In this document: one piece after another, positions 39,401-45,869 of the stretch | Position numbering within the stretch: the first letter of the stretch is position 1 | Layout of the letters: each line of letters opens with the position of its first letter | DNA from: Bugulina stolonifera | Lineage: Eukaryota; Bryozoa; Gymnolaemata; Cheilostomatida; Bugulidae | Length of the DNA: 64,000 nucleotides | Direction of reading: 5' to 3' | NCBI GenBank assembly: GCA_935421135.1 | Contig: OW285195.1 | Span: 9,268,391-9,332,390, forward strand | Made by a program: the position numbers and the translations under genes | The notes under the pieces: model-generated | Seen by the model: only the letters and a program-made list of their open reading frames with translations | Told to the model about the DNA's origin: nothing | Databases searched by the model: none

Positions 39401-42131
39401 AATATACTACTAGTACCACTGAACCATTCACTACCACTGCTCATGTTACCAGTACTGAGTTCCCTACAACCACTTCGACGACTGACAAATCTACTACTAG
39501 TACCACTGAACCATTTTCTACCACTGCTCATGTTACCAGTACTGAGTTACCTACGACCATTTCAAAAACTGACAAAGATACTACTACTACCACTGAACTT
39601 ACTACTGCCACCACAGCGATGCCGAGTACTGAGTTACCTACAACCACTTCAACGACTGACAAAGATATTACTACCACTGAACTTTCTACCACCACCACAG
39701 AGGTAACTACTACTGAGTTACCTACAACCACTCTGACTACTGACAAAGATACTACTACTACCACTGAACCTACTACTACCACCACAGAGATGCTGAGTAC
39801 TGAGTTACCTACAACCACTTCAACGACTGACAAGCATACAACCAGTACCACTAAACCTGCTACCACCACAACAGAGGTAACTAGTACTGAGTTACCTACA
39901 ACCACTTCGACGACTGACAAATACATTACTAGTACCCCTGAACCATTCACCGCTCATGTTACCAGTACTGAGTTACCTACAACTACTTCGACAACTGACA
40001 AAGATACTACTACTGTTACCACTGAATCTTCTACTACCACCGCAGAGATGCCGAGTACAGAGTTATCTACAACCACTTCGACGACTGACAAGCATACAAC
40101 TAGTACCACTGAACCTGTTACCACCACAGAGATAACCAGTACTGAGTTACCTACAACCACTTCGACAACTGACAAAGGTACTACTACTACCACTGAACCT
40201 CCTACTACCACCACAGTGATGCCAAGTACAGAGTTACCCACAACCACCTCTATAACTTACCAGGATACAACTAGTACCACACAACCTCTGACTTCCACCA
40301 GAGACGTAATCAGTACTGAGTTACCTGCAACCCGCTCTACAACTGACAAAGATCCTACTAATACCACGGAACCTGTTACCACCACTACAGAGGTAACCAG
40401 TACCCATTTATCTACCACCACTTCGACCAATGACAAAGATACAACTAGTATCACTGAACCACTCGCTACCACAACAGAAGTACCCAGTACCGAGTTACCC
40501 GCAACCACTTCAGCCACTGACAAAGATACAATTAGTACCTCTAAATCTCTCACTACCACACCAGAGGTAACCAGCCCAGAACTGCCTTCAAATACTTTGA
40601 CAACTGGCCGGGATACTACCACTGGCTCTCTTACTAACCTTCCTGAAACTACCCGTACTGAGTTGCCCCCTACCACGATAACTCTTGACTCTTTTGAACG
40701 TCAACATACCACCTCTGCCACTCTTCTGGCAACTGCTGACGCCACATCCAATGGCGCTTCACTTACTGCCACTTTTTCAATTCCTGATAAAAAATTGGCC
40801 ACGACCCCACTTTCACAAGTCGCTTCAACTTCGGTTGGCCAAGCAAAACAAACTACTTCTCGATCTCTTCTACCATCCTCTACTGTGGATACCACTACTG
40901 CCTTGCCATCAACAACAGCCGCAATAACTAAAGACGAAACTACCACCTCACGTCCAACCACTTCCACAAATGCTGAATTTATATCCTCTGATCTGCCAGC
41001 TGAGAAATCATCAACTAACCTTCCTTTCTCTACCGCTCATCTTTCCTTCACATCATCTACCACGCATGCGGAAACCAAATCAGACACAGAACCTATCTCT
41101 AACACTCCCAGTGTGCCCTCCACCAGCTCTTTGGGGGCTCCTCCTACTCCTGATGGAACAACCTCTCACCCATTCTCTTCAACTGCTAATGTGAAACTGA
41201 CCCCAACCACACGTCAATCCACAACTGAAGATTTTGGTACCACATCCCCGGAAGCTCCTCCAACAATGACAGAAATGGAGTTCATGGTCCCTCTTGAACA
41301 TACAACAGGTACTTAGATCTTTTTCTGATGTTCTCCCGTCAACCATATCCATTTATTTTGGAAGCAGTTCATCTCTTAGACTCTACTTTTAGCTATGTTG
41401 TAACCCTATTGTCTAGACGTGTTTCTTCCTTACACTGACATGTAAATGTTTTCAATTCCTACTGTTTTATATAGCACTGTATTTGGTATTTATTCTAATG
41501 TCACTCTTTTTCTAGTTGCTGATGAAGTTGTTACTAATGATCCTTTGGAGCTGGAGACCACCCAGACTACTACAGGTACTATTTTCTGTCCTCTACATTC
41601 TCTCATTGACTGATTGATTTCATCTGTAGTTGTACTATAATAGTCTCCTCATTGTTATATCTCATTTCACTCACCTAAGTTCCTCTGTTAAGGGTCATAT
41701 GCATCTACTATTCTAGCCTGTACCAACAGTAATAGTTTGAATCCATATCAGTATTATTCCAGTAACCTTAGTGAGAGTTCTGTAATGCGTACTCAGTAGC
41801 TGTAATTTTGACCTGTGAGCTCTGCTTTGCTTGGCTTTTATTCACTGAAATGCCTGCTTTTGTTTTTACGGAATTTGGGTTTCAAAATAGTTGACTCGAC
41901 ACAACTTTTCTTACCGTCACTTCTTATGCAACCATTTTGCTACTTTTACTTGCTGTACAAAACCACCATTAACGCTGTTCTTTTACTTTAGAATACATAC
42001 CTTGGGTGGAAACCAGTCCCGCTATTGACGGAGAAGACGCTGAGGCGTTAACTGGAACATGTGTGAAGTTAAACTCCTCTCTCGTGTTGATTGGACTATC
42101 CATTCTCCTTCATCTCTCAATCAAAGCTTAA
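35..42131 (+). CDS. Giant modular surface protein: sushi + F5/8C-like repeats, mucin stalk, GPI-type tail (5' end outside window)
   Basis: I chained 58 exons by AG/GT boundaries, and every one is consistent in phase. Nearly all module boundaries are phase 1, and a few modules are split internally at phase 2. Visible coding length is about 22.4 kb (about 7,480 residues). The order is unit 1 (24 exons, about 1,403 aa), unit 2 (22 exons, about 1,349 aa), unit 3 (9 exons, about 391 aa), one mucin exon (4,273 codons), and two tail exons with the stop at 42129-42131. The sushi-like and discoidin-like modules imply extracellular carbohydrate or protein binding. The mucin region would hold them far from the membrane, and the hydrophobic C-terminus implies GPI anchoring. 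No start codon or signal peptide is visible because the first exon here (35-220) continues from upstream. I do not recognise a named orthologue. Phase-1 symmetric exons are typical of shuffled extracellular domains. It could in principle be two genes, but the continuous phase agreement argues for one. Confidence 0.85.
2281..2545. repeat. Alternating CATGTA/ATATAC/CATGTG microsatellite
   Basis: This purine-pyrimidine-alternating tract lies in the intron between exons 2048-2182 and 2835-2945. It consists of tandem CATGTG, ATATAC and ACATGT hexamers. The unit 2 intron lacks this expansion. The apparent open frames across it (Tyr-Met, Thr-Cys or His-Val repeats) are artefacts of the hexamer period. 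Confidence 0.9.
2546..2793. repeat. 248-bp near-perfect palindrome with ACATGT core
   Basis: The arm starting ATGCCGCATTGATATAAATT (2546) reappears inverted and ends at 2793. Unique arms of about 34 bp flank inner (ACATGT)n tracts and a central ATATATGCATGT array. The symmetry centre is near 2669. Unit 2 (about 12724-12775) has only the right-hand arm sequence in single copy. Confidence 0.85.
3575..5945 (+). CDS. Unit 1, three discoidin/F5-8C-like modules
   Basis: Exon pairs: 3575-3769 + 3935-4168; 4490-4693 + 4800-5030; 5382-5582 + 5721-5945. Each pair builds one module. The first half carries a VDG or VDY turn and a W..VDL-like strand, and ends in a hydrophobic strand (LAVRLYLP, IDILLVNSA, VYAVIVYSS). 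The second half ends in an amphipathic strand (VKEVQTYYL, IDEFIVFGY, LSEVQVMGN). The third module is the most typical: NYALNG, QSSDY, AVDG and QWWRVDL match F5/8C and fucolectin-like lectins. The first two are more divergent and lack the QWW motif in full. The F5/8C family binds lipids, glycans or proteins through loops of a jelly-roll fold. Carbohydrate binding here is an inference. Confidence 0.75.
5040..5280. repeat. Possible tRNA-derived SINE-like segment (old)
   Basis: The segment lies in the intron before exon 5382, with a diverged copy at about 20493-20740 in unit 2, so it predates the duplication. TGTTTGAGTCC near 5126 resembles a Pol III B box. An A box is not convincing and no target duplication was found. 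Weak call. Confidence 0.2.
6053..6696 (+). CDS. Unit 1, two cysteine-rich sushi-like modules
   Basis: Exon 6053-6289 encodes a module beginning GYTCVFKTGEK with a VCPDCSTSVTC cluster and a final YC. Exon 6513-6696 encodes one beginning SDVCLTDD and ending FILCR. The start of the second exon is chosen at 6513 (after CTTAG) rather than 6486, because the paralogous exon in unit 2 (22786) begins at the same aligned residue. The Cys spacing is compatible with sushi-like folds but is not classical. The second module runs directly into the next F5/8C-like module in exon 6874, so no intron separates those two domains. Confidence 0.65.
6874..8348 (+). CDS. Unit 1, two further F5/8C-like modules
   Basis: Exons 6874-7124 + 7274-7507 and 7611-7802 + 8109-8348. 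The first is the best F5/8C match in unit 1: RNLAFNKTA, SSIT, LVDG, then QWWKMDL and VTAVVLYTS. Its second half has ARHVALLSL and ends LLEIEVYGSG. The second starts NLALSKPV, has SVVDGI and WVMVDLLE, and its second half ends FIEELLVFGT. Exon 6874 begins with the last residues of the preceding Cys module (GGEW, then a Cys) before the F5/8C start, so two domains share an exon. Confidence 0.78.
8485..8862 (+). CDS. Unit 1 closing sushi-like module (absent from unit 2)
   Basis: Exons 8485-8677 (phase 1 to 2) and 8810-8862 (phase 2 to 1). The module starts LECRVENIAV, has an ISCPDGES segment, and ends at YDC in the second exon after a KWERG tryptophan segment. This matches the sushi order of Cys, Cys, Trp, Cys. 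It is followed at 9079 by the first exon of unit 2, a close copy of exon 35-220. I find no counterpart after the F5/8C block of unit 2. Confidence 0.65.
9079..13639 (+). CDS. Unit 2 sushi/CCP-like block
   Basis: Exons: 9079-9264, 9364-9529, 9819-9880, 10029-10235, 10756-10971, 11180-11365, 11576-11710, 12810-12920, 13269-13308, 13614-13639. Each corresponds one-to-one with a unit 1 exon, mostly of exactly the same length (186, 166, 62, 135, 111, 40 and 26 bp recur). Protein identity with unit 1 is visibly high (EPSADNSTYEYSGNLTVDN against EPPANNSIYEYSGNLTVDN). The introns differ more. Intron 10236-10755 is about 400 bp longer than its unit 1 counterpart, with unrecognised extra sequence, and intron 11711-12809 carries a solo LTR. 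Confidence 0.8.
11731..12681 (+). mobile_element. Solo LTR, 951 bp, flanked by GTAC
   Basis: It begins TGTGGTGAATCAGC and ends ACATTACA. Target duplication GTAC lies at 11727-11730 and 12682-12685. Removing it and one GTAC restores an intron colinear with unit 1 (around 2190-2215). Internal LTR signals are AGTATAAAAGCC (about 12182) and AATAAAGC (about 12234). It belongs to a different family from the other LTRs here, although it shares GC-rich CCGGAAGT-type blocks with them. Confidence 0.88.
13783..21425 (+). CDS. Unit 2, three F5/8C-like modules, one split by an LTR element in its intron
   Basis: Exons: 13783-13977 + 14253-14486; 14849-15130 + 20253-20483; 20836-21036 + 21201-21425. These parallel unit 1 exactly, except that exon 14849-15130 is 78 bp longer. 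A 39-bp (13-residue) segment occurs three times there and once in unit 1, keeping the frame. The intron between 15130 and 20253 contains a complete gag-only LTR retroelement, and both splice sites remain intact. The third module keeps the QWWRVDL motif, and its second half ends YLSEVEVYGNG. Confidence 0.78.
14862..14981 (+). repeat. 39-bp coding tandem triplication
   Basis: Three copies of a 39-bp unit encode NSTVNSSSSINNS. The unit 1 exon (4490-4693) has one copy. The expansion keeps the frame and triples the potential N-glycosylation sites at the start of this F5/8C-like module. Confidence 0.9.
15146..15808 (+). repeat. 5' LTR of the gag-only element
   Basis: TG...CA ends. A TATA box (TATATAAAG, from about 15483) is followed about 50 bp later by AATAAA (15534-15539), so R is short and polyadenylation occurs just downstream. 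The U3 part is rich in CCGAC/GTCGG motifs (15298-15475). Open frames inside the LTR are not coding. Confidence 0.92.
15479..15540 (+). promoter_or_regulatory. LTR promoter TATA box and polyadenylation signal
   Basis: CTATATAAAGGGCACTG at 15481 and CAATAAAGAC at 15533. The same arrangement recurs in the 3' LTR (offset +4,349) and in the related solo LTRs, which supports a functional core promoter and AATAAA signal. Confidence 0.7.
15810..15829 (+). other. Primer binding site, tRNA-Leu type
   Basis: TGGTGGCAGCAGTGGGATTC starts one base after the LTR end. It fits the complement of a tRNA-Leu 3' end: TGG for CCA, then the acceptor and T-arm. From memory it differs by about one base from animal tRNA-Leu(AAG/TAG). 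Confidence 0.75.
16143..19481 (+). CDS. Gag-like polyprotein of the LTR element, 1,112 aa
   Basis: This is a single open frame from the ATG at 16143 to the stop just before the purine tract. Residues 1 to about 165 are helical and resemble a Ty3-type retrotransposon capsid (a YNGQEDVELFIEDF segment, then W-containing helices and FSRLREQYG). About 215-345 is Pro/Thr-rich with repeated DTSEPVPVDEPIPT-like motifs, and 345-750 is low-complexity and probably disordered. About 767-815 holds Cys/His clusters: CAKC with two downstream His, then CRCG with HH and a final Cys. These look like C2H2-type fingers rather than the usual CX2CX4HX4C knuckle. The C-terminal 90 residues form a predicted helical segment. 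No protease or polymerase motif follows. It presumably packages element RNA while relying on a partner's polymerase. The GC-richer, proline-rich codon use contrasts with the host exons. Confidence 0.82.
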   Translation: MDRIRNLLQQVMYQAEQDLKTLSYNGQEDVELFIEDFTAMAERCNWNDRARLIRLRAALHGPAQECGRPRSVEEIFSRLREQYGLSAREARWKLSTLEQPAHTSLRDYAALIRRLMATAFEGAPPASLEEWAVEKFSLSVHDRGLRWYYTWLQPDDMEEALETGTAFQSNKGGKANPPKPQEELPADLLRKALHTLLQKYQGTDDGPTDTLEPVPVDEPIPTGAQQGEGGPPHIGRPQRPTDTSEPVPVDEPIPTEAKPKKSGPNHNGRPQRPTDTSEPVLVEEPIPTKPKVKSSHSKQKTPRVTSPSHSRPTASPTPVTVDEPKPTRPTPGKKRPHSKPDTSEVTTDHPPRLKGRLICPAPSDQTSQGKPDLSSTQKDQQDLATARPDTNQQLIPAQIQYAPTDDLSCVELPDTTVQVRGLRIDTEQTVLDQTRELPLNLSKNVQVSTARPDPEDAKCRVAEPRDIIPTTEIQSILPAVQVHKAKRSCTESSIAEQFQPKIQIAELSKSPKADKKQSKATIAVFPRLFDESNKENVPEALPTIEPIAHPSASINTTAHRRVVLSRPALHRSTCIPTCGNSCTPRVTGEVNSSTRILSHSRADETATPPSMDHPNQPVFTAEGKQISVLPVRTETELEVQSTPVRLSGMNSLSLPTRHRPVGTEENSPEHSYRKEHELEGGGYTSDELCVVDASPLRKTLTPDGTPPPTPPPVTSTLKLATIKLHKLTDKLPIESSQHSGATKPWISTFTQQARDDLARRSQPNLKCAKCGFSGTLKRLNIHIWQHFARFYCRCGRSSVSRDALGHHFSRRSSICGKRLFLTDGPSYGALMEWWGVKDPPPFLPCRPTMDGQSGTNKPVYLPSSSSTRKRPPKRRHSPSPEQTPDSAPSDATSSSSSSPTTPAGPSLWRPPASTSAVSVGPPGRRGRLPSWKTRPAPRKSMPAPQSGPLYEGSPPKVSCAASCTASPPLLIEPLQSRPTLEVSPHRSPYTPARDLLRATPDSPAVQSPPPASPVLTQPNATRPASPDPSFMQQLAELKPRIHYLASRQQVGDTLRQHLEPLYTREIALRELANQHLNHPRQLQLVQADLDIVSRESTLYRTLLNLTLETPMT
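19481..19494 (+). other. Polypurine tract
   Basis: GTGAGGGGGCTA lies immediately upstream of the 3' LTR, at the place where plus-strand priming occurs in LTR elements. Confidence 0.55.
19495..20157 (+). repeat. 3' LTR of the gag-only element
   Basis: 663 bp, the same length and apparently the same sequence as the 5' LTR. It is followed by ATAT (20158-20161) and the resumed host intron. Confidence 0.92.
21686..22969 (+). CDS. Unit 2, two cysteine-rich sushi-like modules
   Basis: Exons 21686-21922 (237 bp, as in unit 1) and 22786-22969 (184 bp, as in unit 1). The first module retains the VCPDCSTSVKC cluster and is almost identical to its unit 1 copy. The second (AMLCMVEDV to YVSCR) is much more divergent from its unit 1 partner. 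The intron between them is 863 bp against 223 bp in unit 1 and includes a possible small inverted-repeat element at 22137-22275. Confidence 0.68.
22137..22275. mobile_element. Possible small inverted-repeat element
   Basis: CTAGCCTAGGCCAAATAC at 22137 is matched in inverted form by the segment ending GACCTAGGCTAG at 22275, with a few mismatches. It lies within the part of the 863-bp intron that unit 1 lacks. No clear target duplication. Confidence 0.35.
23217..24892 (+). CDS. Unit 2, last two F5/8C-like modules
   Basis: Exons 23217-23467 + 23979-24212 and 24323-24514 + 24647-24892. The first has RNLALNKTTS, LVDGIV and QWWKIDL, then ARHVALFSL and LQEIQLNGTG. The second has NLALAKPIA, VVDGIVGDG and WVTVDLLGEH, then LVLEEIVAFGF. 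Exon 23217 again begins with the last residues of the preceding module. An array of roughly 21-bp repeats lies in the intron just before the acceptor at 23979. The closing sushi of unit 1 and the first sushi of a third unit are both missing here; the next exon (25013) aligns with the second sushi module. Confidence 0.78.
23700..23950. repeat. Intronic minisatellite, about 21-bp unit
   Basis: Imperfect tandem copies of ATTGCACAGTATTACACATGT fill most of the intron before exon 23979 and stop about 30 bp before the splice acceptor. Open frames through it are by-products of the period. Confidence 0.85.
25013..28021 (+). CDS. Unit 3: shortened, divergent sushi block before the mucin stalk
   Basis: Exons: 25013-25205 + 25593-25651 (second sushi), 25773-25979 (third; CPTPVTPYHVTYNPAQY is close to units 1 and 2), 26355-26489 + 26814-26894 (fourth, now split by an extra intron), 27031-27210 (fifth), 27308-27382 (short in-phase exon, tentative), 27573-27704 and 27911-28021 (sixth; 111 bp, the same length as in the other units). 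Apart from the third module it is clearly more divergent from units 1 and 2 than they are from each other. No F5/8C module follows; the reading goes straight into the mucin exon at 28490. This looks like an older or faster-changing repeat unit. Confidence 0.68.
28490..41308 (+). CDS. Single mucin-type exon, 4,273 codons
   Basis: The exon runs from the acceptor after TACTTAG (g|ct cca gaa, phase 1) to the donor at 41309 (phase 1). It is uninterrupted for 12,819 bp. The product is dominated by Thr with Ser, Pro, Glu and Asp and almost no Cys or aromatic residues. It is built from a 29-residue repeat whose common form contains TSTTEPFTTTAEVTSTELP followed by TTTSTTDKD. The last roughly 230 residues (from about 40600) are non-repetitive but still Ser/Thr/Pro-rich. 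Such sequence is expected to be densely O-glycosylated and to form a rigid extended stalk. Acidic residues recur at fixed positions (TEP, TEV, TEL, DKD). The ATG at 28450 lies in the intron and is not needed, since the exon joins unit 3 in phase. Confidence 0.9.
28600..40600 (+). repeat. 87-bp (29-residue) coding minisatellite with higher-order blocks
   Basis: The period is 87 bp, with roughly 140 copies. Larger blocks are duplicated. Sequence around 29320 (PTAPTTEMPSTT) recurs near 30621, about 1.3 kb or 15 periods later. The segment before 34471 recurs about 1.13 kb (13 periods) later at 35599. The stretch from about 36841 is repeated 261 bp (3 periods) later at 37102. These near-identical blocks point to repeated unequal exchange. 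Confidence 0.9.
41516..42131 (+). CDS. C-terminal exons with GPI-anchor-type signal
   Basis: Exon 41516-41575 (phase 1 to 1) encodes a short acidic stretch, VADEVVTNDPLELETTQTTT. Exon 41992-42131 encodes EYIPWVETSP, then GTCVKLNSS, then the hydrophobic tail LVLIGLSILLHLSIKA and a stop. A small-residue region followed directly by about 15 hydrophobic residues at the very C-terminus, with no cytoplasmic tail, is the classic GPI attachment layout; Asn or Ser in KLNSS is a plausible attachment site. The alternative is a single-pass membrane anchor with almost no cytosolic part. Confidence 0.75.
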
Positions 42132-43218
42132 TATCACAGCACAAGCATTTACGATTTACTCTAACAATTTACTCAGAATAATCACGGTTGACATATTTTT
42201 GGTGCAATCCTTTTTGGCCATCAATGCACTCATGTCTTTGACTTTTCTATCAAAAGTTTTTTTGAGCTCTATTATTAGTTTTTTCTCCAAGTTGTTGCTT
42301 TTTGTTTTTTTTTTCGGATAACCGCTTATGTAGCACCATTTGTCAAGCTGTCGATATCTCACTGCAGTTTTATTTTTGTTTAAACGTAATAAGCTGCCAA
42401 GTTGTTTGAACTGTCTTGACTTTTTTGTTTCGTTCAGTGGTAAGTTAAAAATATATACTTTGAAATATACTTTATGAATGCAGCATTGCTACTACATTGT
42501 ATGTATATTAGCTGTGCAAGCAGTTTAGTATGTACATGTTAACATGTATATGATGTACAATGTGTATGTTCACCACCAAATCTTTCAAGTGCTATTATTG
42601 TCACAATAGCAATTTACTTTCACACTTGAAAAAATATGAACAACGTTCTCTCCTTTCCTCAAAATGACGTTTTTATTGCTTTATTTGACTCTTTCAATGT
42701 TTTCCGTGAGGAATTGAGTCAAGTTCTAACCTGCGACATAGACATGAGGCTTCCCGTCTTTAGGATGACATCTTTTCAGATAATTATTGTATTCAAAATA
42801 TTGCAAAATGATACACTCTGGGTGTGAGACCTCACAGAATGGAAGCAAACTGTAGTAGGCATCTAACACATGAGAGCAAACATGATTTATGTGAACTGTA
42901 TCATGAATACAGTGCAAGCATTCCATGTACAGCGTAGTTACTTTCTCCCATTGCAACGAAATATTCTACTGAGGCTCGAGTTTAACCAGGTCACCAGCTC
43001 ATAAGCACACATCATGCTAAGCTACTGTTATTGCATGCCGGTTTTAGCCTTCGTACACTTATGTGTGACTGCATATCACAGTTGCTAGTCACTACATTTA
43101 TGTAGACTAGTTATACAGTCTTGCCAAGCGGTTAAAATGACATATTATACCTTTTATAGATCTTATGATCTCATCTATACTCTATAGCCTGTCTTAATGA
43201 TAGCATATAGGATTATAT
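42132..43218. other. 3' flank of the giant gene; no gene seen
   Basis: The 3' UTR presumably lies here, but I found no AATAAA close to the stop. Short open frames lack splice context or family resemblance. The sequence is AT-rich with poly-T stretches near 42250-42315. Confidence 0.4.
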
Positions 43219-43934
43219 TGTAATGGTTTTTGGTTTCTGGTATGGTCGTCCTAAGACGACTCCCGAGTCCAAAGTGAAGTGCCTATGAGTGGTGCTAGGC
43301 CTTCTCATTACATGAAAGATTGATCGGAGTCAGTAGTCAAAGAACTACCAAAGATGACCCATGTGATCTCGAGTTATGCTTGTTTACTATACTGAGAAAG
43401 AGAGTGATTCGACCAAGTAGGCAGTTCGTGTTGCAAGGTCGAGGACCTTAACAACTAGAATGACCTATCTACGAAGTGAAAGTCTCTGTATATAAGTATA
43501 GATGTGTCTTTATTGAGATTCAAGCAAGAACTGAGACAACAAACGTAAAAGCAATGCCCTTTATATAGTAAGAGAACCTCCAGAGGAAGTTTCGGTGAAA
43601 AGCCCGACGTAGTGTCGGGAAAAGACGACGTAGGGTCGTCCAGAAATTGCACAACAATATGGCGGCCGGAAGCCCGATGGCCGACCCAAAATGGGTCGGG
43701 CTATTACAAAAGATGCTTAGAATCATTCAAATCATATACAAAATGAATATCAGGTAATTCTGAGAGGTCGGGCCTCTTGACATGGGTATAAAAACAGTAC
43801 AATGTCTCAGTAATGCCATATGCAGGTATACAAACAATATTCAACTAAGTAGGAATGAATACAAGCAGATATATATATGGGTACATATATAATTTAGTGT
43901 CAGATGGTTGAGAAGATCGTGCGTAGCCATTACA
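43219..43934 (-). mobile_element. Solo LTR (reverse orientation), 716 bp, flanked by ATAT
   Basis: The + strand reads TGTAATGGTTTTTGG to GTAGCCATTACA. ATAT lies at 43215-43218 and 43935-43938. Read on the - strand it matches the family of the 15146-20157 element: an AATAAAGACAC segment, a TATATAAAGGGCA box and the CCGAC-rich block. Confidence 0.9.
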
Positions 43935-44013
43935 ATATTATATTATCAGTATTATGCACTCGGTGTCAATGTATGCTGTATGCATCAGCGCTAATGAGCT
44001 CATGTTTATTTTA

Positions 44014-44063
44014 AAGTTATCCTCTCCCAAATTGAGCCTTTCTCTTTTGGGAGAGGATAACTT
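44014..44063. other. Perfect 18-bp stem-loop
   Basis: AAGTTATCCTCTCCCAAA (44014-44031) is the exact complement of 44046-44063, with a 14-nt loop. Function is unknown. It is not near a splice site of a recognised gene. Confidence 0.7.
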
Positions 44064-44355
44064 CAATCCTAGTCAAATGCTCAACTGATTACAATACTTC
44101 TGCCAGCTCATGACAGTAACACTAGATACTAGGAGAGTATTTGTACAATTAATCAGTACATACATGTACTGCAATAGTCTGCAAGTGGGCCTGCATGTGA
44201 CTATATTGTGTCCACCATAGACATTGTAGCTAGCAGTAGTACACTGACTGTGTATCAAATACAAACACTGTAATACTATTCTATCTAATGCTAGCTTTAC
44301 CTTGTGTGTTTGCTCAGGGCCTCCTATACAGCATACCATGTGGAATGCAACTATC

Positions 44356-44491
44356 ACAGCATATCTCACAGCCCACAGCCCACAGCCCACAGCCCACAGC
44401 CCACAGCCCACAGCCCACAGCCCACAGCCCACAGCCCACAGCCCACAGCATATCTCACAGCCCACAGCCCACAGCCCAGCCCACAGCCCAT
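44356..44491. repeat. (CCCACAG)n minisatellite with a repeated interruption
   Basis: About 18 copies of the heptamer CCCACAG are broken by an AGCATATCTCACAG interruption that appears at both ends of the array. The heptamer differs from the animal telomere repeat TTAGGG. Confidence 0.9.
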
Positions 44492-44499
44492 TGTACATT

Positions 44500-45575
44500 G
44501 TAGTAAATGCTGTAGACACACATGTACCAATGGGCTATACTCAGCTATACAATGGCTTATAGTTTATTGTGGCTTATAGTAATTGTACAAATAATATAAT
44601 GCAATAGAGTTGAGGGACTACACAATGAAATGCACATACTCCCGGTTCTAACACACTGCCTGCTCAAAAACTTTTACTAGCGGTCATAACTCAAGTGCAT
44701 CTATGCCTTCCTAAAACTGTATAATGGTAGCAGTTAGTAGATTTAACTGCTAGAAAGAGGTTATTCAATAGCCAAGTAACCATCTTGCTGCACACTTATA
44801 GAGCGTATGTCCGGTGGCACAATTATTATTATTCAAGAAAACTTAGTGCAGTGTTATAATTATATAATACATGTACACATGTACACGTCATGTAGATGTG
44901 GGAATTTGCTTCATTTGTAGATTGCATTTTCATCTCACTGGTACAATTTGACCAGCTAGCTATTAATTATTGTTATATTGTTATAATAATTGTTGAGCCT
45001 TGACGGCCAAAGAAATCTTATGTAGAACCACGTCCAGCCGTTGGTGTCCAGATCAAGCTTACCATGGTGTGTCAGGAGAGCCCACTGCTGGCACAGTCAA
45101 CACAGTAGCCTGAGTCCACAAATCTATGGCAACAACCATAATACTGAGCTATTCAGTATATAGTCATATCTCTTATGCTACTGCATATAGGCCAGTTCAG
45201 GTCTACTAATATTTATGTGGAGTTATCATGTCATAGAATTAGTATTAGCTAGACTGCTAGAGCATTGATAGTTGATACTGTAGTTTTTTGGCACAACATC
45301 TAGACATTCTATTACAGTATTACATGGGAGAATATTGCTTTGTGCCCAATCAACCGTGAAGATAATTGTGATGGATGTGTAGATAGTACAATGTACTTAG
45401 TAGATACTTAGTAGTACTGGTAGTAGATGTGTGTGACTGGTAATAAGGAATTGTCTCGTTGCAGCCTTCTGTCGGAAGCAGTAGATTTGTGAAATACAAA
45501 CATGGAAGATTAGCAAGGAACTAACCATTTGTACTGACTGATGGTCTTTGTTATGCTAGTCAGTACACCTATCAG
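44500..45575. other. No feature recognised
   Basis: AT-rich DNA with short, non-convincing open frames and scattered ACATGTACATGT words. I see nothing to annotate. Confidence 0.4.
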
Positions 45576-45802
45576 ATGGAGGCTGCGGAGACAATCAGTT
45601 GTATGTCTGTGCGCCTTGATATCCTCACTGATATTGGTATTCACTCTACAAGCTCAGGTAAGGTAAATGCAAAACTTCTTCATTTCTGCACGCATAGCAC
45701 AGCTGCAACCTATTTATACCTGTACATTGTGATTTCACACTATGTTATCATTCACATCACTGGTATTGGTATTGTCGTTAGTTTGGTTTTCTTGCTACTA
45801 CG
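45576..45802 (+). CDS. Candidate N-terminal membrane-anchor exon (possibly of the sulfotransferase)
   Basis: ATG at 45576, then about 45 soluble residues and a strongly hydrophobic stretch (YIVISHYVIIHITGIGIVVSL, residues about 50-70), ending at a good donor CG|GTAAGC in phase 2. Golgi sulfotransferases are type II membrane proteins, so a single N-terminal hydrophobic segment upstream of 47956 would fit. However, exon 47956 begins in phase 0, so at least one more exon would be needed between them and I did not find it. A second donor (45658, phase 1) could shorten this exon. Tentative. Confidence 0.3.
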
Positions 45803-45869
45803 GTAAGCACCGAAAACATGGTACTCTAATTATTATTCAGTGGGGGTCTAATGCGGTAAAGTAACATGT

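Noticed and set aside
28587..40676. Long minus-strand open frames rich in Val, Ser and Leu (up to about 760 codons)
   Set aside because: They mirror the Thr-rich repeat: reverse complements of ACT/ACC/ACA codons give Ser, Gly, Val and Cys codons and few stops. They begin and end with the repeat period and have no independent signals.
44073..44579. Repetitive open frames (Ala-Val-Gly-Cys, Pro-Thr-Ala-His-Ser)
   Set aside because: Produced by the 7-bp CCCACAG array; no coding signals.
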